Of a stretch of 64,000 nucleotides of DNA, positions 1-8,724 are shown in pieces. The notes below the pieces were generated by a model. That model was not told the DNA's origin. It searched no databases and saw nothing but the letters and a program-made list of their open reading frames with translations. The position numbers were made by a program, and so were the translations under genes. This DNA comes from MGML01 sp034416335 (GTDB taxonomy: Bacteria; Chloroflexota; Dehalococcoidia; Dehalococcoidales; UBA2162). Position 1 is the first letter of the stretch. Each line of letters starts with the position of its first letter. Location of the stretch: positions 13,162-77,161 of the forward strand of contig DAOULV010000007.1 in NCBI GenBank assembly GCA_034416335.1, read 5' to 3'.

Positions 1-1737
1 ACGACCACGGATACAGGCAGTGATGAGGTCAAGATTACTGTAACCGGGGACAAAGGAACAACTGAAGATACAGGGACAGGGACGGTTGTCCAGGCGCCGA
101 CGGGACCGCAATATGGCGGTGTCGTCAGGATCGGGACACAATTCGAACCGCGAAGGTTCGATGAATCGCATGGATGGACAACAGACGCCCTTACCATGAA
201 ACTTACCCACCAGGAACTTATGACGGGAGACTGGACGCTGGGACCTGCCGGAACCGGCCAGGTAGACTGGGCGCAGGGTTCGATCAGGAAAATCGACCTG
301 GAAACCGGCTGTATCGCTGAAGACTGGGAATTACCTGAAGTCGGTACGGTCATTTTCCATATACGTGAAGGGGTCCATTTCGCTATGGATCCGGATAATG
401 AAGCGAGTGTCCTGGTCGGTGGACGAGCAGTCACCGCTGATGACGTAATCGATACATTAACCCTGTACACAACTAATTTTCCCCTTGCGATGATAAGTAT
501 GGGTGATACCAGATATGCGACATTTGAAAAATTAGATGATATGACGGTTAAGGCGACGCTTCCGGTGACCGCTTTTGATGATGTCGGAATACTCGGTGAC
601 TTCGCCAGCATTGTCGCTCCGGAAGTCGGTGAAACATTCGGACTCCCTCTCGATTGGAGATACTCGGTCGGTACCGGGCCATTCATGCTGAAAGACTTTA
701 TTCCGGGCAGTACGGTGACATTTGAGAGAAGTCCCAATTACTGGGAGAAAGACCCGATCGGCGAAGGTATGGGTAATGACTTACCTTATCTTGACGGAGT
801 TAAACTCCTTATCATCCCGGATGATTCTTCCCGGCAAGCTGCGTTACGCACGGCTAAAATAGACATACTCCATAGTGTCAACTGGGAAAACGCTAATGAA
901 TTGAGGAAGAGAACTCCCGATTTGATGTCCAAGAAATATTTTGCTGTGGCTCCCGGTGCAATCTGGATGAGAACGGACAAAGCAGATACACCTTATGCCA
1001 AGAGGGATGTTCGCCGGGCACTGATGATGGCGACCGATTTCGAGACGATTAAAGAAACGTACTGCGGTGGAGAAGCCCAGATACTTAGCTGGCCCATCGT
1101 TGAAATGAAGGAATATAAAGACGCCTACCTTCCCCTGGAAGAGGCTCCGGCATCCGTTCAGGAACTATACGTCTACGATACCGCCAAAGCAAAGGAACTC
1201 CTGGCAAACGCCGGTTATCCCGATGGCTTTAAGACCAGCGTTGACTGCGTTTCTACCTCTGCAGACTACCTTGCCATTATCAAGGATATGTGGAGCAAGG
1301 TTGGTGTTGACTTAACTATCGTGCCTTATGAAGGCAGTGTATTCAACGGTATCGTGTGGGGCAGGAGGTATGAAGACATGATATATACCAGCCCCGGTCC
1401 GGTTGCCAATCTTTACCTTGCGTACTGGTATGTCTCCGGACCCTTTGGCGCTAACCAGAGTTATGTCGATGACCCGATATGCGTGGCAGCTAAAGATAAA
1501 ATGATGAACCTCAGCATGATAGATCCAGCGCAAGCCGACGCAACCAACAAAGAGCTAATGGCATACGTTCTTGATCAGGCCTGGGCTATCCCCGCTCCGG
1601 CTACGCCGCTTAACAATTTCTGGTGGCCGTGGATCAAGAACTACCATGGAGAAGCGAGTCTGGGGTACGATAACACATTCAACTACACCAAGTATATCTG
1701 GATGGATCAGACCTTGATGGAATCAATGGGACACTAG
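1..1737 (+). CDS. ABC transporter substrate-binding protein, family 5 (5' end outside window)
   Basis: The frame is open from base 1, so this is the C-terminal part of a larger protein and the in-frame ATG at 196 is internal. The first ~35 residues are a Thr/Gly/Asp-rich linker, as often follows the lipidated cysteine of lipoprotein binding proteins; signal peptide and lipobox would lie upstream of the window. The rest matches the SBP family 5 (DppA/OppA/NikA) fold: a GTGPF segment followed by an SPNYW motif, both hallmarks of the family, and a late ELLANAGYPDGF segment. It should capture a peptide or other organic solute outside the membrane for an ABC importer whose permease and ATPase genes are not in the window. 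A strong terminator follows at 1762. The ligand cannot be told from the sequence. Confidence 0.9.
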   Translation, partial: TTTDTGSDEVKITVTGDKGTTEDTGTGTVVQAPTGPQYGGVVRIGTQFEPRRFDESHGWTTDALTMKLTHQELMTGDWTLGPAGTGQVDWAQGSIRKIDLETGCIAEDWELPEVGTVIFHIREGVHFAMDPDNEASVLVGGRAVTADDVIDTLTLYTTNFPLAMISMGDTRYATFEKLDDMTVKATLPVTAFDDVGILGDFASIVAPEVGETFGLPLDWRYSVGTGPFMLKDFIPGSTVTFERSPNYWEKDPIGEGMGNDLPYLDGVKLLIIPDDSSRQAALRTAKIDILHSVNWENANELRKRTPDLMSKKYFAVAPGAIWMRTDKADTPYAKRDVRRALMMATDFETIKETYCGGEAQILSWPIVEMKEYKDAYLPLEEAPASVQELYVYDTAKAKELLANAGYPDGFKTSVDCVSTSADYLAIIKDMWSKVGVDLTIVPYEGSVFNGIVWGRRYEDMIYTSPGPVANLYLAYWYVSGPFGANQSYVDDPICVAAKDKMMNLSMIDPAQADATNKELMAYVLDQAWAIPAPATPLNNFWWPWIKNYHGEASLGYDNTFNYTKYIWMDQTLMESMGH

Positions 1738-1761
1738 TTCCCGGCTGTTGACAAGTAATAG

Positions 1762-1794
1762 AGGAACGGAGGATTTATCCTCCGTTCCTTTTTT
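1762..1794 (+). terminator. Rho-independent terminator after the binding-protein gene
   Basis: A perfect 12-bp stem (1762-1773 with 1778-1789, loop TTTA) runs into a T tract at 1789-1794. It lies 25 bases after the stop codon of the substrate-binding protein and before the oppositely oriented SDR. Confidence 0.9.
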
Positions 1795-1823
1795 GTATCA
1801 ATATCGTTATCGCTGGAAAATTT

Positions 1824-2609
1824 CTACGGATGAATGGCGTGAAAACCGCAGCTGACTACCAGGTTGTGACCTGTCACGGCGCTTGAGTCATCCGAAGCCA
1901 GGAATAAAGCCGCACCGGCAGTTTCAGAAGGTTCGGCTATTCGCTTAAGAGCATAATGCGCGGTTGTTTCTTTCAACCTCTTTTCGTATGCAATACCCGC
2001 TGATTCAGCAAACATTTTCTGGGGAGTTTCAAATCTTTCGGTCCTGGTAGCTGCCGGGCTGATAGAATTAACGCGAATACCGTATTCTCCAACCTCGATA
2101 GCCATAGTCTGGGTAAGGCCGATAACTCCCCACTTGCTGGTTGAGTAAGATGCAAGACCGGGAACACCGTACATGCCGGCGACGCTGCTTATATTGATGA
2201 TACTCCCGCTGCGGCGGGGAATCATGTCTTTTAATGCCGCCCTGCAGCAGAGCAGCGTCCCGGTAAGATTTATATCCAGGGTCTCCTTCCAGCCTTTAAC
2301 ATCGAGGTCGATAACCGGTCCTCCTCCTCCGCCTCCCGCATGGTTACAGACGAGTATATCGATCCTGCCATATTCTCTGATCGTATCGTCGGCCATTTTC
2401 AAAACCTGTTTTTCATCCGATACATCTACCTGTAAAGCTCTGGCTGTTCCTCCCTCCGACTGTATCTCATCGACCGTTTCTTCCAGTCTGGAAAGGGTGC
2501 GTGCCGCTACTGTTACCTTAGCCCCTTCGGCGGCAAACCTGGTTGCGATAGCCCTGCCTATACCGGTACCTCCGCCGGTAATTACCGCTACCCTGTCTTT
2601 TAGTCTCAT
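1824..2609 (-). CDS. SDR family oxidoreductase (3-ketoacyl-reductase-like)
   Basis: A 261-residue classical short-chain dehydrogenase. It has the cofactor motif TGGGTGIG near residue 12, an N-A-G-type motif altered to CNHAGG, an active-site Ser in NISSVAG and the catalytic YSTSK. The start is set at the ATG at 2609 because AGGAGG (2619-2624) precedes it by nine bases; the longer frame to 2672 has no ribosome site. It probably oxidises or reduces a hydroxyl/ketone on a small acid or CoA ester with NAD(P)H. It stands alone, convergent with the binding-protein gene. Confidence 0.88.
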   Translation of the reverse strand: MRLKDRVAVITGGGTGIGRAIATRFAAEGAKVTVAARTLSRLEETVDEIQSEGGTARALQVDVSDEKQVLKMADDTIREYGRIDILVCNHAGGGGGGPVIDLDVKGWKETLDINLTGTLLCCRAALKDMIPRRSGSIINISSVAGMYGVPGLASYSTSKWGVIGLTQTMAIEVGEYGIRVNSISPAATRTERFETPQKMFAESAGIAYEKRLKETTAHYALKRIAEPSETAGAALFLASDDSSAVTGHNLVVSCGFHAIHP

Positions 2610-2774
2610 TAACCGGTTCCTCCTGTTTGAAATATACCGATTGTAGTAAAAACTTCCCGGAAAATCCAGCACAATAACAAGAGTAATCTGGACGTTTCGC
2701 TTGAAAACCGGGAAATAATTGAATACCGGATGATATTATGCTATGTTTCGGACTAATAGAACGGAGGGATAAAG

Positions 2775-3251
2775 ATGAGCGAATCAAAATACGGACATCA
2801 CGTTATAACGGAAATTAAGCGTCATTCACCACTTTCACCTGAGAGACAGGGGCCTGATCCGAGTTACATACCCCCACCGGGGACGGGCGGACGCATTCAA
2901 CTGCTGTATCTCGACGATTCGATCGTCAAAGGCTCATTTTATTCCGAGTGTGTCTGGATACTACCGGGAGGGAAATTACCGGGAGCGGCTGAGCCAAATT
3001 CACATGCCCACGAGTTCGATGAGATTGTTACTTTCATCGGAAACAATATCGAAGACCCGTACGACCTTGGCGGTGAAATCGAATTTTGGCTGGAGGACGA
3101 ACCCCAGATACTGACAAAGAGCTGCATTATTTTCATACCGAAAGGTATGTTTCACGGTCCTTTAATTATCCGGAGAGTGGACAGACCGATATTTCACACG
3201 GCTATGGGGACAGGTCCGATATATCAGCAGTATTTTAAGGATCGGACTTAA
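2775..3251 (+). CDS. Cupin-like protein, uncharacterised family
   Basis: A 158-residue single-domain protein with a cupin-type pair of motifs: HAHEFDE (about residues 77-83) followed by DLGGEIEF, then IPKGMFHGP near residue 120. The histidines are placed like the metal ligands of cupin motifs 1 and 2. Relatives in this window are 3235-4161 (two copies) and 18869-19261, which share the start MSE(S/T)KYG and the DLG(A/G)(E/D)IE block. The ribosome site GGAGGG precedes the ATG. Its 3' end overlaps the convergent neighbour by 17 bases. The function is unknown; a small-molecule binding or isomerase/lyase role in the local catabolic pathway is a guess. Confidence 0.8.
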   Translation: MSESKYGHHVITEIKRHSPLSPERQGPDPSYIPPPGTGGRIQLLYLDDSIVKGSFYSECVWILPGGKLPGAAEPNSHAHEFDEIVTFIGNNIEDPYDLGGEIEFWLEDEPQILTKSCIIFIPKGMFHGPLIIRRVDRPIFHTAMGTGPIYQQYFKDRT

Positions 3252-4161
3252 CAAAAAAACTGTCAGCCCAGCCTTCGGCGAAGGTTCCGGCGCCAAGCAT
3301 TATAGCCATTTCTATATAAGGTTTGGTGCATTTTCGGAAGTTTAAGGGGCCGTGGCGTAATCCTCTGGGAATAAAGACTCCGAAGCTGGAATCCATCTTA
3401 AAGAGTTCACCCCCAAGCCCGAAGTCCATGTCACCTCCAAGCGCTTCGGGGTTTTCATAGTCACTGCCGATATGGATTACTATCTCATCGTACTGCTCGT
3501 GACGCATTTCTCCGATGCTGGGTTCTACTTCTCCCCATATCCATCCGAACTCTATATAGCAGTTGGCAGCGTTTATCTGCGTCCTGCTCATATAGGTCAT
3601 CGTAGGAGCTTGCCTGCCCTTCGTGAATACGCCGCCTGTTTCTCGCACCGGGCTTCGCGCTGCATACTGCTCAAAATCGAAATCATCGGTTTTAACGGCA
3701 GGTTTACTGTCTGGTTTGGGTAATATATATTCCGGTGAGACATCCTTGGCCTCTCCGGTGCCAAGTGTCAACGTCATCTGAAGATGCGGGAAACGGTAAT
3801 CTTTCCACGTTACCGGACCGTGACGTGTACCTTTCGGGATAAATATACCGGTCGTGGTGTTGAATGTGACTGCTTGGCCTCCTATACGGTATTCTATATC
3901 GGCTCCGAGATCCTGGGGCGTCCTGTAATCGCCTCCCCAGTAAATGATTATCTGGTCGTGGTTGTGAATGTGTTCCCCAATGCAGGTGCGTGGTTCGGGG
4001 AGACCGTATATCCAGCCGAGTTGAAGATAATTATTCGAGCCGGGAATCAGGTCGTTGCTGATAAAAGTCATCGGAGGTGACTGGTAGTTTTTTACCGGTA
4101 CGGAATCTCCTTCATAGGCGGGTTTTGTGACGAAATACTTCTCGTAGTCGGACTTTGTCAT
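3235..4161 (-). CDS. Tandem two-domain cupin-like protein
   Basis: A 308-residue protein made of two copies of the cupin-like unit seen at 2775-3251. The first half carries HIHNHDQI and IPKGTRHGP, the second MRHEQYDE and IPRGLRHGP. In the second copy the first HxH is altered to H-E-x-Y, so its metal site may be degenerate, as in many bicupins with one active domain. A gap of charged residues joins the halves near residue 155. The ATG at 4161 has a GAGGAGAA ribosome site. It converges with the single-domain paralogue, overlapping by 17 bases. The substrate is unknown. Confidence 0.8.
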   Translation of the reverse strand: MTKSDYEKYFVTKPAYEGDSVPVKNYQSPPMTFISNDLIPGSNNYLQLGWIYGLPEPRTCIGEHIHNHDQIIIYWGGDYRTPQDLGADIEYRIGGQAVTFNTTTGIFIPKGTRHGPVTWKDYRFPHLQMTLTLGTGEAKDVSPEYILPKPDSKPAVKTDDFDFEQYAARSPVRETGGVFTKGRQAPTMTYMSRTQINAANCYIEFGWIWGEVEPSIGEMRHEQYDEIVIHIGSDYENPEALGGDMDFGLGGELFKMDSSFGVFIPRGLRHGPLNFRKCTKPYIEMAIMLGAGTFAEGWADSFFVKSDP

Positions 4162-4284
4162 AAGTAAATTCTCCTCTCGGACGGAGCGGTTTTGACCAAT
4201 AATACTTCAGTATATCGTCAGTGTCAAAGAATCAATGAGATGGTCATGTTTGTATCCGGTTGTTAATATACACCTCACCCCTGA

Positions 4285-4438
4285 CCCCTCTCCAGCCAGT
4301 ACCAATGACAACTGTTGTTTGTCTTTTCCGGCTGGAGAGGGGAGAAAATAAGAGAGAGGGGCGAAGCCCCTCTCTCAAACTCTTTCCCCCTCAAACAATC
4401 GAAATATCTCTGCTGAATACGGTGACTGTTTGAGGGGG
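4285..4438. repeat. Cluster of three perfect inverted repeats
   Basis: Arm pairs: 4285-4297 with 4330-4342 (13 bp, CCCCTCTCCAGCC type), 4352-4362 with 4366-4376 (11 bp, three-base GAA loop) and 4386-4397 with 4427-4438 (12 bp, CCCCCTCAAACA type). The outer flanks CACCTCACCCC and GGGGGTG are also partly complementary. Such C-rich foldback blocks between genes look like a small non-autonomous repeat or a multi-stem RNA; no coding capacity is visible. Confidence 0.75.
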
Positions 4439-4525
4439 ATAAAGGGGGTGAACCGAAAATCATAACCAGAACCGAGTATTACTAATGATATGCGTATTCG
4501 GAATTTTAAATACGCTGGAAATTTA

Positions 4526-4554
4526 TTGACAAACCAACCTCATATCAATAATAT
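4526..4554 (+). promoter_or_regulatory. Consensus sigma-70 promoter for the SDR pair
   Basis: TTGACA (4526-4531), a 17-base spacer and TAATAT (4549-4554). Transcription would start near 4561, leaving a leader of about 105 bases before the SDR at 4666. Confidence 0.75.
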
Positions 4555-4665
4555 TACTGACGGAAAACCATTTTATTTTCTTCCGGTAATACTCTTTGAT
4601 ATTACTGCTGTCCAGCATCGAATAATAAGTTACTAATGAAAATTCACGTGTAAAAGGAGGGAAGA

Positions 4666-5412
4666 ATGGACCTTGGACTTAAAGGTAAAGTAGCGCTGGT
4701 CACAGGCGCCGGAAGCCAGAAAGGGTTCGGAAAAGGAATTACCGAAGTCCTGGCTGGTGAGGGATGTGATATAGCGGTATGTGACATGGATATTAAAGGA
4801 GCGGAGCAAACCGCCGCGGAAATTTCACAGAAAGGCGTAAAAGCGATTGCCGTGAAAGCAGACATCACCAACAGTGCCGAAGTAAAAGATATGGTTCGGA
4901 AGGTGCTGGATGAGTTCGGTAAAATCGACATTCTTGTTAACAACGCCGGTGGGAGTACCCCTCCCGGGAACTTCGTCGATACTACCGAAGAACTGTGGGC
5001 AAGGGACATCAACCTGAACCTTATCGGTACTACTTACGTTACCAGGGCGGTTCTGCCCCAGATGATAGAACGGAAGAGCGGTAGTATTATCAGTATCTCG
5101 TCGATTGCCAGTACCATGGGAACGGCGGGAGGTTCCGCATACGCTGCAGCCAAGGCAGCCATAAACAACTTCACGCGTTCCCTGGCGCAGGAACTGGCCC
5201 GGGACGGAATAAGCGTAAACTGTATTGCTCCCAGCCTCGGGAATACCGCTTTCTATGATGAATTTCCTAAAGACTTCGCCGAGAATTTCATCGGAAGAGC
5301 GGTCGAAGCCGGACGGTATGTTACTCCTGAAGAGATAGGGAATGTTGTTGCTTTCCTGGCTTCCGATTCTACCAACCGGATTATGGGGCAATGCCTTCAT
5401 GTTACCGGCTAA
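4666..5412 (+). CDS. SDR family oxidoreductase
   Basis: A 248-residue classical SDR. Its glycine-rich loop is longer than usual, TGAGSQKGFGKG, where the classical form is TGxxxGxG. It has NNAGG near residue 87, the active-site Ser in SISSIAS and the catalytic YAAAK. AAAGGAGGG precedes the ATG. It is followed after 57 bases by a close paralogue (5470-6225) with the same extended loop and a near-identical N-terminus, MDLGLK(G/D)KVAL. The pair probably arose by duplication and is read from the promoter at 4526. A hydroxyacyl or ketoacyl substrate is likely, given the crotonase-family neighbour. Confidence 0.88.
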   Translation: MDLGLKGKVALVTGAGSQKGFGKGITEVLAGEGCDIAVCDMDIKGAEQTAAEISQKGVKAIAVKADITNSAEVKDMVRKVLDEFGKIDILVNNAGGSTPPGNFVDTTEELWARDINLNLIGTTYVTRAVLPQMIERKSGSIISISSIASTMGTAGGSAYAAAKAAINNFTRSLAQELARDGISVNCIAPSLGNTAFYDEFPKDFAENFIGRAVEAGRYVTPEEIGNVVAFLASDSTNRIMGQCLHVTG

Positions 5413-5469
5413 AACGATTCCGGCAAAGATAACAATAACGAAATCAACCGAAGCGAATGGAGGAAACAA

Positions 5470-6225
5470 ATGGACCTGGGTTTAAAAGATAAAGTAGCGT
5501 TAATTACCGGAGCCGGCAGCCAGATAGGTTTCGGTAAGGGAATGGCGATGGCTCTGGCGAAAGAGGGCTGTGATATCGTTGTCTGCGATATGGATCTGGA
5601 AGGAGCAGAAAAAACCGCTGCTGATGTCAGGGCTGCCGGACGCAAGGCGCTGGCCCTGAAAATGGACATTACCGTGACCGACGATGTCAAAAAAGGCGTC
5701 GATGCAGCAATGAGAGAGTTCGGTAAAATAGATATCCTGATAAACAACGCCGGTGTCGGAACACAGCCCAAGTCTTTCGTGGAATCTACCGAAGAAGAGT
5801 GGGATACGAACATTAATATTAACCTTAGGGGAACACTGAACGTGACCAAGGCGGTCCTTCCTCAGATGATAGAACGAAAGAGCGGCAGAATTATCAGTAT
5901 GTCATCCACCGCCGGACTGGCAGGAATGACTACCGGAGGCGTATACGGCGCGGCAAAGGCAGGGGTTACCCTCTGGACTGATGCTCTCGCCAAGGAGGTC
6001 GGCGAACATAATATAACCGTCAACTGCATGGCGCCTGGAGTCGGGGCGACCAACTTCCATGCGGCCAGTAAGTTCTCGCAGGAAGAAATAGACCGCTTTA
6101 AAAATATGGCGGAAGCCGGTATGACAACAACCCCCGAGGAACTCGGGACGGTGGCTACTTTCCTGTCCTCGGATAAAGCAAGAAAAATCACCGGGCAATG
6201 TATCAGAGTTTCCGGTTTGATGTAA
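5470..6225 (+). CDS. SDR family oxidoreductase, paralogue of the preceding gene
   Basis: A 251-residue SDR with the extended loop TGAGSQIGFGKG, NNAGV, a Ser in SMSSTAG and the catalytic YGAAK. ATGGAGGAAAC gives a good ribosome site. It shares the N-terminal half closely with the gene at 4666 and diverges in the substrate lid (residues ~185-225), so the two may act on different stereoisomers or chain lengths. Same operon as the SDR upstream and the crotonase-like gene downstream (93-base gap). Confidence 0.88.
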   Translation: MDLGLKDKVALITGAGSQIGFGKGMAMALAKEGCDIVVCDMDLEGAEKTAADVRAAGRKALALKMDITVTDDVKKGVDAAMREFGKIDILINNAGVGTQPKSFVESTEEEWDTNININLRGTLNVTKAVLPQMIERKSGRIISMSSTAGLAGMTTGGVYGAAKAGVTLWTDALAKEVGEHNITVNCMAPGVGATNFHAASKFSQEEIDRFKNMAEAGMTTTPEELGTVATFLSSDKARKITGQCIRVSGLM

Positions 6226-6318
6226 AAGTTTATCAGTACAGCTGGACTGGTATAGAATAGTAAGGGGCTGAAAACAGCCCCTTATGAAACTGATAATATC
6301 GAGAAAAGAGGTAGAAAG

Positions 6319-7362
6319 ATGGAATATAAAAGCATCATATATCAGCCGGGGAAGGTTACCAGGATAATTCTGAACAGGCCCGAATACCTGAATGCAATCA
6401 GCCACCCGATGTACGGCGAGATAGAGGACGCTTTCGACCGTTTTACTGAGGACCCGGAATGCAAGGTGGCTGTCATTTCCGGGGCAGGGAAATGCTTCTC
6501 CGGCGGCCACGACGCAATCGGCCTGACGCCCGAGTCCGCACCGATGCTGTCGGACAGGAGAACGCCCGAACAATTAGTCAAAGACCTGGGATCCGAAAAT
6601 GCAGTCTGGGCAGCTTACGGCAAGCAGCATAACTATTTCCTCAATGACCTGCACCTGTACAAACTGCATAAAATCCCGAAGCCGACCATAGCAATGGTCC
6701 ACGGGTACTGCATATATGGCGGATACTTCCTCGCCGGTGTTATGGATATCATTTTCGCTGCTGAAGATGCCCTGTTCCTGGCTGAGGTCGGTCAGTGCGA
6801 CCCCGGAACCTGGGACTGGGGGGCGAGGAAGATGCTGGAGGTCATGTACGAGCACCGTTTCCTGACCGCCCGTGAATGCTACGAATACCACATGGTTAAC
6901 CGGATTTTTCCCGATTTCGAGACTCTCGAAAGGGAAACCCTCGCTTATGCGGAGCGTGTTGCGGAGAATTTCGACATGGCTTTTACAGCCCTGCAGTATG
7001 ACAAGCAAGCGGTCCATCATACCCGGGACCTTCAGGGCTTTACGATGGCCTGTGAGGATGCCTGGTCAATTGCAGCGCCGGGACGCAAACCAGCCGGAGC
7101 GAGAAGGCACACGGAGAGAGAAGAAGGCAGGGGTATGGCGAGGACGCCGCGCGCCCTGGCAAACCTGGAAGCAAAACTGATATCTGAAGGCAAGGAAGTC
7201 CCGAAACTCGTGACGGAAGCCCTGGCAAGAGCCCGGTCACGCGATGACAGGGCGGTGTGGCACAGAGCAACCCACCAGGCCTGGCGCGATAAAGAACGCG
7301 TCAAACGGGCCGACGAACTCGAAAATAAGCTCGAAGAGGAAGATAAGAAGAAAAAGAAATAG
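6319..7362 (+). CDS. Enoyl-CoA hydratase/isomerase family protein with a charged C-terminal tail
   Basis: A 347-residue protein. The crotonase fold covers about residues 1-255, with an oxyanion-hole segment ISGAGKCFSGGHD near residue 54 and a second near YCIYGGYFLAGVMD. The usual E-x-x-L-G-x-x-P-G stretch is changed to AEVGQCDPGTWDWGAR, so hydratase chemistry is uncertain. The last ~85 residues are rich in Arg, Lys and Glu, end in a poly-Lys run, and look like an extended helix; ordinary family members are about 260 residues. AAAGAGGTAG precedes the ATG. Operon with the two SDRs upstream, closed by the terminator at 7384. Confidence 0.8.
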   Translation: MEYKSIIYQPGKVTRIILNRPEYLNAISHPMYGEIEDAFDRFTEDPECKVAVISGAGKCFSGGHDAIGLTPESAPMLSDRRTPEQLVKDLGSENAVWAAYGKQHNYFLNDLHLYKLHKIPKPTIAMVHGYCIYGGYFLAGVMDIIFAAEDALFLAEVGQCDPGTWDWGARKMLEVMYEHRFLTARECYEYHMVNRIFPDFETLERETLAYAERVAENFDMAFTALQYDKQAVHHTRDLQGFTMACEDAWSIAAPGRKPAGARRHTEREEGRGMARTPRALANLEAKLISEGKEVPKLVTEALARARSRDDRAVWHRATHQAWRDKERVKRADELENKLEEEDKKKKK

Positions 7363-7383
7363 AGGATTTTACCAGTGAATTGT

Positions 7384-7422
7384 GAGAAGGACTCCGAGTT
7401 TAACCGGAGTCCTTCTCTTATT
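7384..7422 (+). terminator. Rho-independent terminator
   Basis: A perfect 13-bp stem, 7384-7396 with 7405-7417, loop AGTTTAAC, followed by a T-rich stretch. It ends the SDR-SDR-crotonase operon. Confidence 0.8.
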
Positions 7423-7446
7423 TAATTCCTCTTTTTATTTTGCAGT

Positions 7447-7475
7447 TTGCATACATTATCTTAAATAAATATTAA
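7447..7475 (+). promoter_or_regulatory. Possible promoter for the alcohol dehydrogenase gene
   Basis: TTGCAT (7447-7452), 17 bases, TATTAA (7470-7475), in an AT-rich gap after the terminator. The leader would be about 115 bases. The match to consensus is moderate. Confidence 0.4.
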
Positions 7476-7596
7476 GAAATTATGAAAATAGAACCGGTCT
7501 ACGAATATCCAGGATATACTCTGTTGTTATAGTTAGCGTAATTCCGGTATCTATGATAAGTTTTAGAGAGGTATCGTTCAGAGGAGGTAATCGAGC

Positions 7597-8631
7597 ATGA
7601 AAGCAGCGATAATGCAGGAAGGTGGTGGTTTCCTGGTACAGGATATCCCGGAACCGCCGGACCCGGATCCGGACTGGGTGAAAGTGAAGATCGCTTATTG
7701 CGGAATATGCGGCAGCGAACTCCACAGTATAGACCCGGAGTATACGTCCGGCCGTCCGCAGATCAGACGATCTACCAAGGAAGTAAGTATCTACCGGAGA
7801 ATCGGCGGACACGAGGCGTCCGGGACTGTAGTTGCTGTCGGCAGTAACGTAAAGGGGATTGAGGCCGGACAGAGAGTCGGCATGAATTTCAGGACTCCGT
7901 GCGGCACCTGTTATTACTGCCGTAATAAGATGGAGCATTTCTGCGAAAGGATAATTCCTGCCACAGGTGCGTATGCCGGGTATGCACTGTATCATGCTAA
8001 TGCGGTATATCATCTCCCCGATAGTGTCAGCCTGGAAGTAGGGGCTTTGCTGGAACCGTTATCGGTTGCCGTTCATGCCGTTGACCTTGCTGAAGTCAGA
8101 CCGGGCTGCACGATGGCAATAATGGGAGCAGGACCGATAGGTATCCTTACGCTGGAAGTAGCTTTAAAAGCCGGTGCGACTAAAGTGCTGGTCTCGGAAC
8201 CGGTAGAAAGCCGGAGGAAACTGGCAAAACAGCTCGGTGCTACGGTCGTGGTCGATCCAAGAACCGACGATCTCAACAAAGTTGCCGGCGAACTCACCGG
8301 GGGCAGGGGATTCGACAGAATTATCGAAGCCAGCGGGAAACGGGCGGTTGCCGAGCAGGCCCTGACACTGGCGGATAGATGCGGGATCGTGGTATGTCTG
8401 GCGGTTTACCCGTTCGGTACCGAAATCGGTGTTCCGTCTTTACATTTTAATGGGAAAGAACTGACAATAAAAGGTGTCGTAATCTCACCGTACTGCTTCC
8501 CGAGGTCGGTAAATCTTTTATCCGAGCTTGAACTGGAACCACTGATATCAATCAGGCCTGTCGATGAGATAAACGAAGCCTACCAGGACCTCCTTGCAGG
8601 TAAGGGAATGAAAGTGCTGCTGGAACCATAA
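7597..8631 (+). CDS. Zinc-dependent alcohol dehydrogenase (MDR family)
   Basis: A 344-residue medium-chain dehydrogenase. The catalytic zinc ligands are Cys in CGICGSE (~residue 37) and His in GGHEASG. The structural zinc site is complete, C-x2-C-x2-C-x7-C in CGTCYYCRNKMEHFC. The Rossmann motif is MGAGPIG near residue 175. It resembles threonine or sorbitol dehydrogenase-like enzymes, oxidising a secondary alcohol with NAD. GAGGAGGTAA precedes the ATG. It is monocistronic, with a terminator hairpin directly after it. Confidence 0.9.
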   Translation: MKAAIMQEGGGFLVQDIPEPPDPDPDWVKVKIAYCGICGSELHSIDPEYTSGRPQIRRSTKEVSIYRRIGGHEASGTVVAVGSNVKGIEAGQRVGMNFRTPCGTCYYCRNKMEHFCERIIPATGAYAGYALYHANAVYHLPDSVSLEVGALLEPLSVAVHAVDLAEVRPGCTMAIMGAGPIGILTLEVALKAGATKVLVSEPVESRRKLAKQLGATVVVDPRTDDLNKVAGELTGGRGFDRIIEASGKRAVAEQALTLADRCGIVVCLAVYPFGTEIGVPSLHFNGKELTIKGVVISPYCFPRSVNLLSELELEPLISIRPVDEINEAYQDLLAGKGMKVLLEP

Positions 8632-8669
8632 TGCCGGAAACCGGAAAGAAAATATGCCGGTGTAATCAG

Positions 8670-8704
8670 TAAAAATAAAGCTCGTATCATGATACGAGCT
8701 TTAT
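8670..8704. terminator. Bidirectional terminator between convergent genes
   Basis: A perfect 15+15 base palindrome (8675-8689 with 8690-8704) preceded by AAAAA on the plus strand, giving a T tract for minus-strand transcripts. It can end both the alcohol dehydrogenase gene and the long minus-strand operon whose last gene ends at 8725. Confidence 0.8.
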
Positions 8705-8724
8705 AGTCTGCGAATGATTTATTA

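Larger units (their letters stand above)
4162..4665. other. 504-base intergenic region with inverted-repeat cluster and promoter
   Basis: There is no credible gene here. The left half carries three nested or adjacent perfect inverted repeats (4285-4438, listed separately). The right half is AT-rich and carries a consensus promoter (4526-4554) for the SDR pair at 4666 and 5470. A 62-codon open frame on the minus strand (4275-4463) is only the repeat cluster read through. Confidence 0.7.

Noticed and set aside
2173..2646. 157-codon plus-strand open frame opposite the SDR
   Set aside because: A shadow of the SDR gene on the other strand; low-complexity Pro-rich translation from the glycine codons.
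4275..4463. 62-codon minus-strand open frame
   Set aside because: It consists of the inverted-repeat block and has no ribosome site or protein-like composition.
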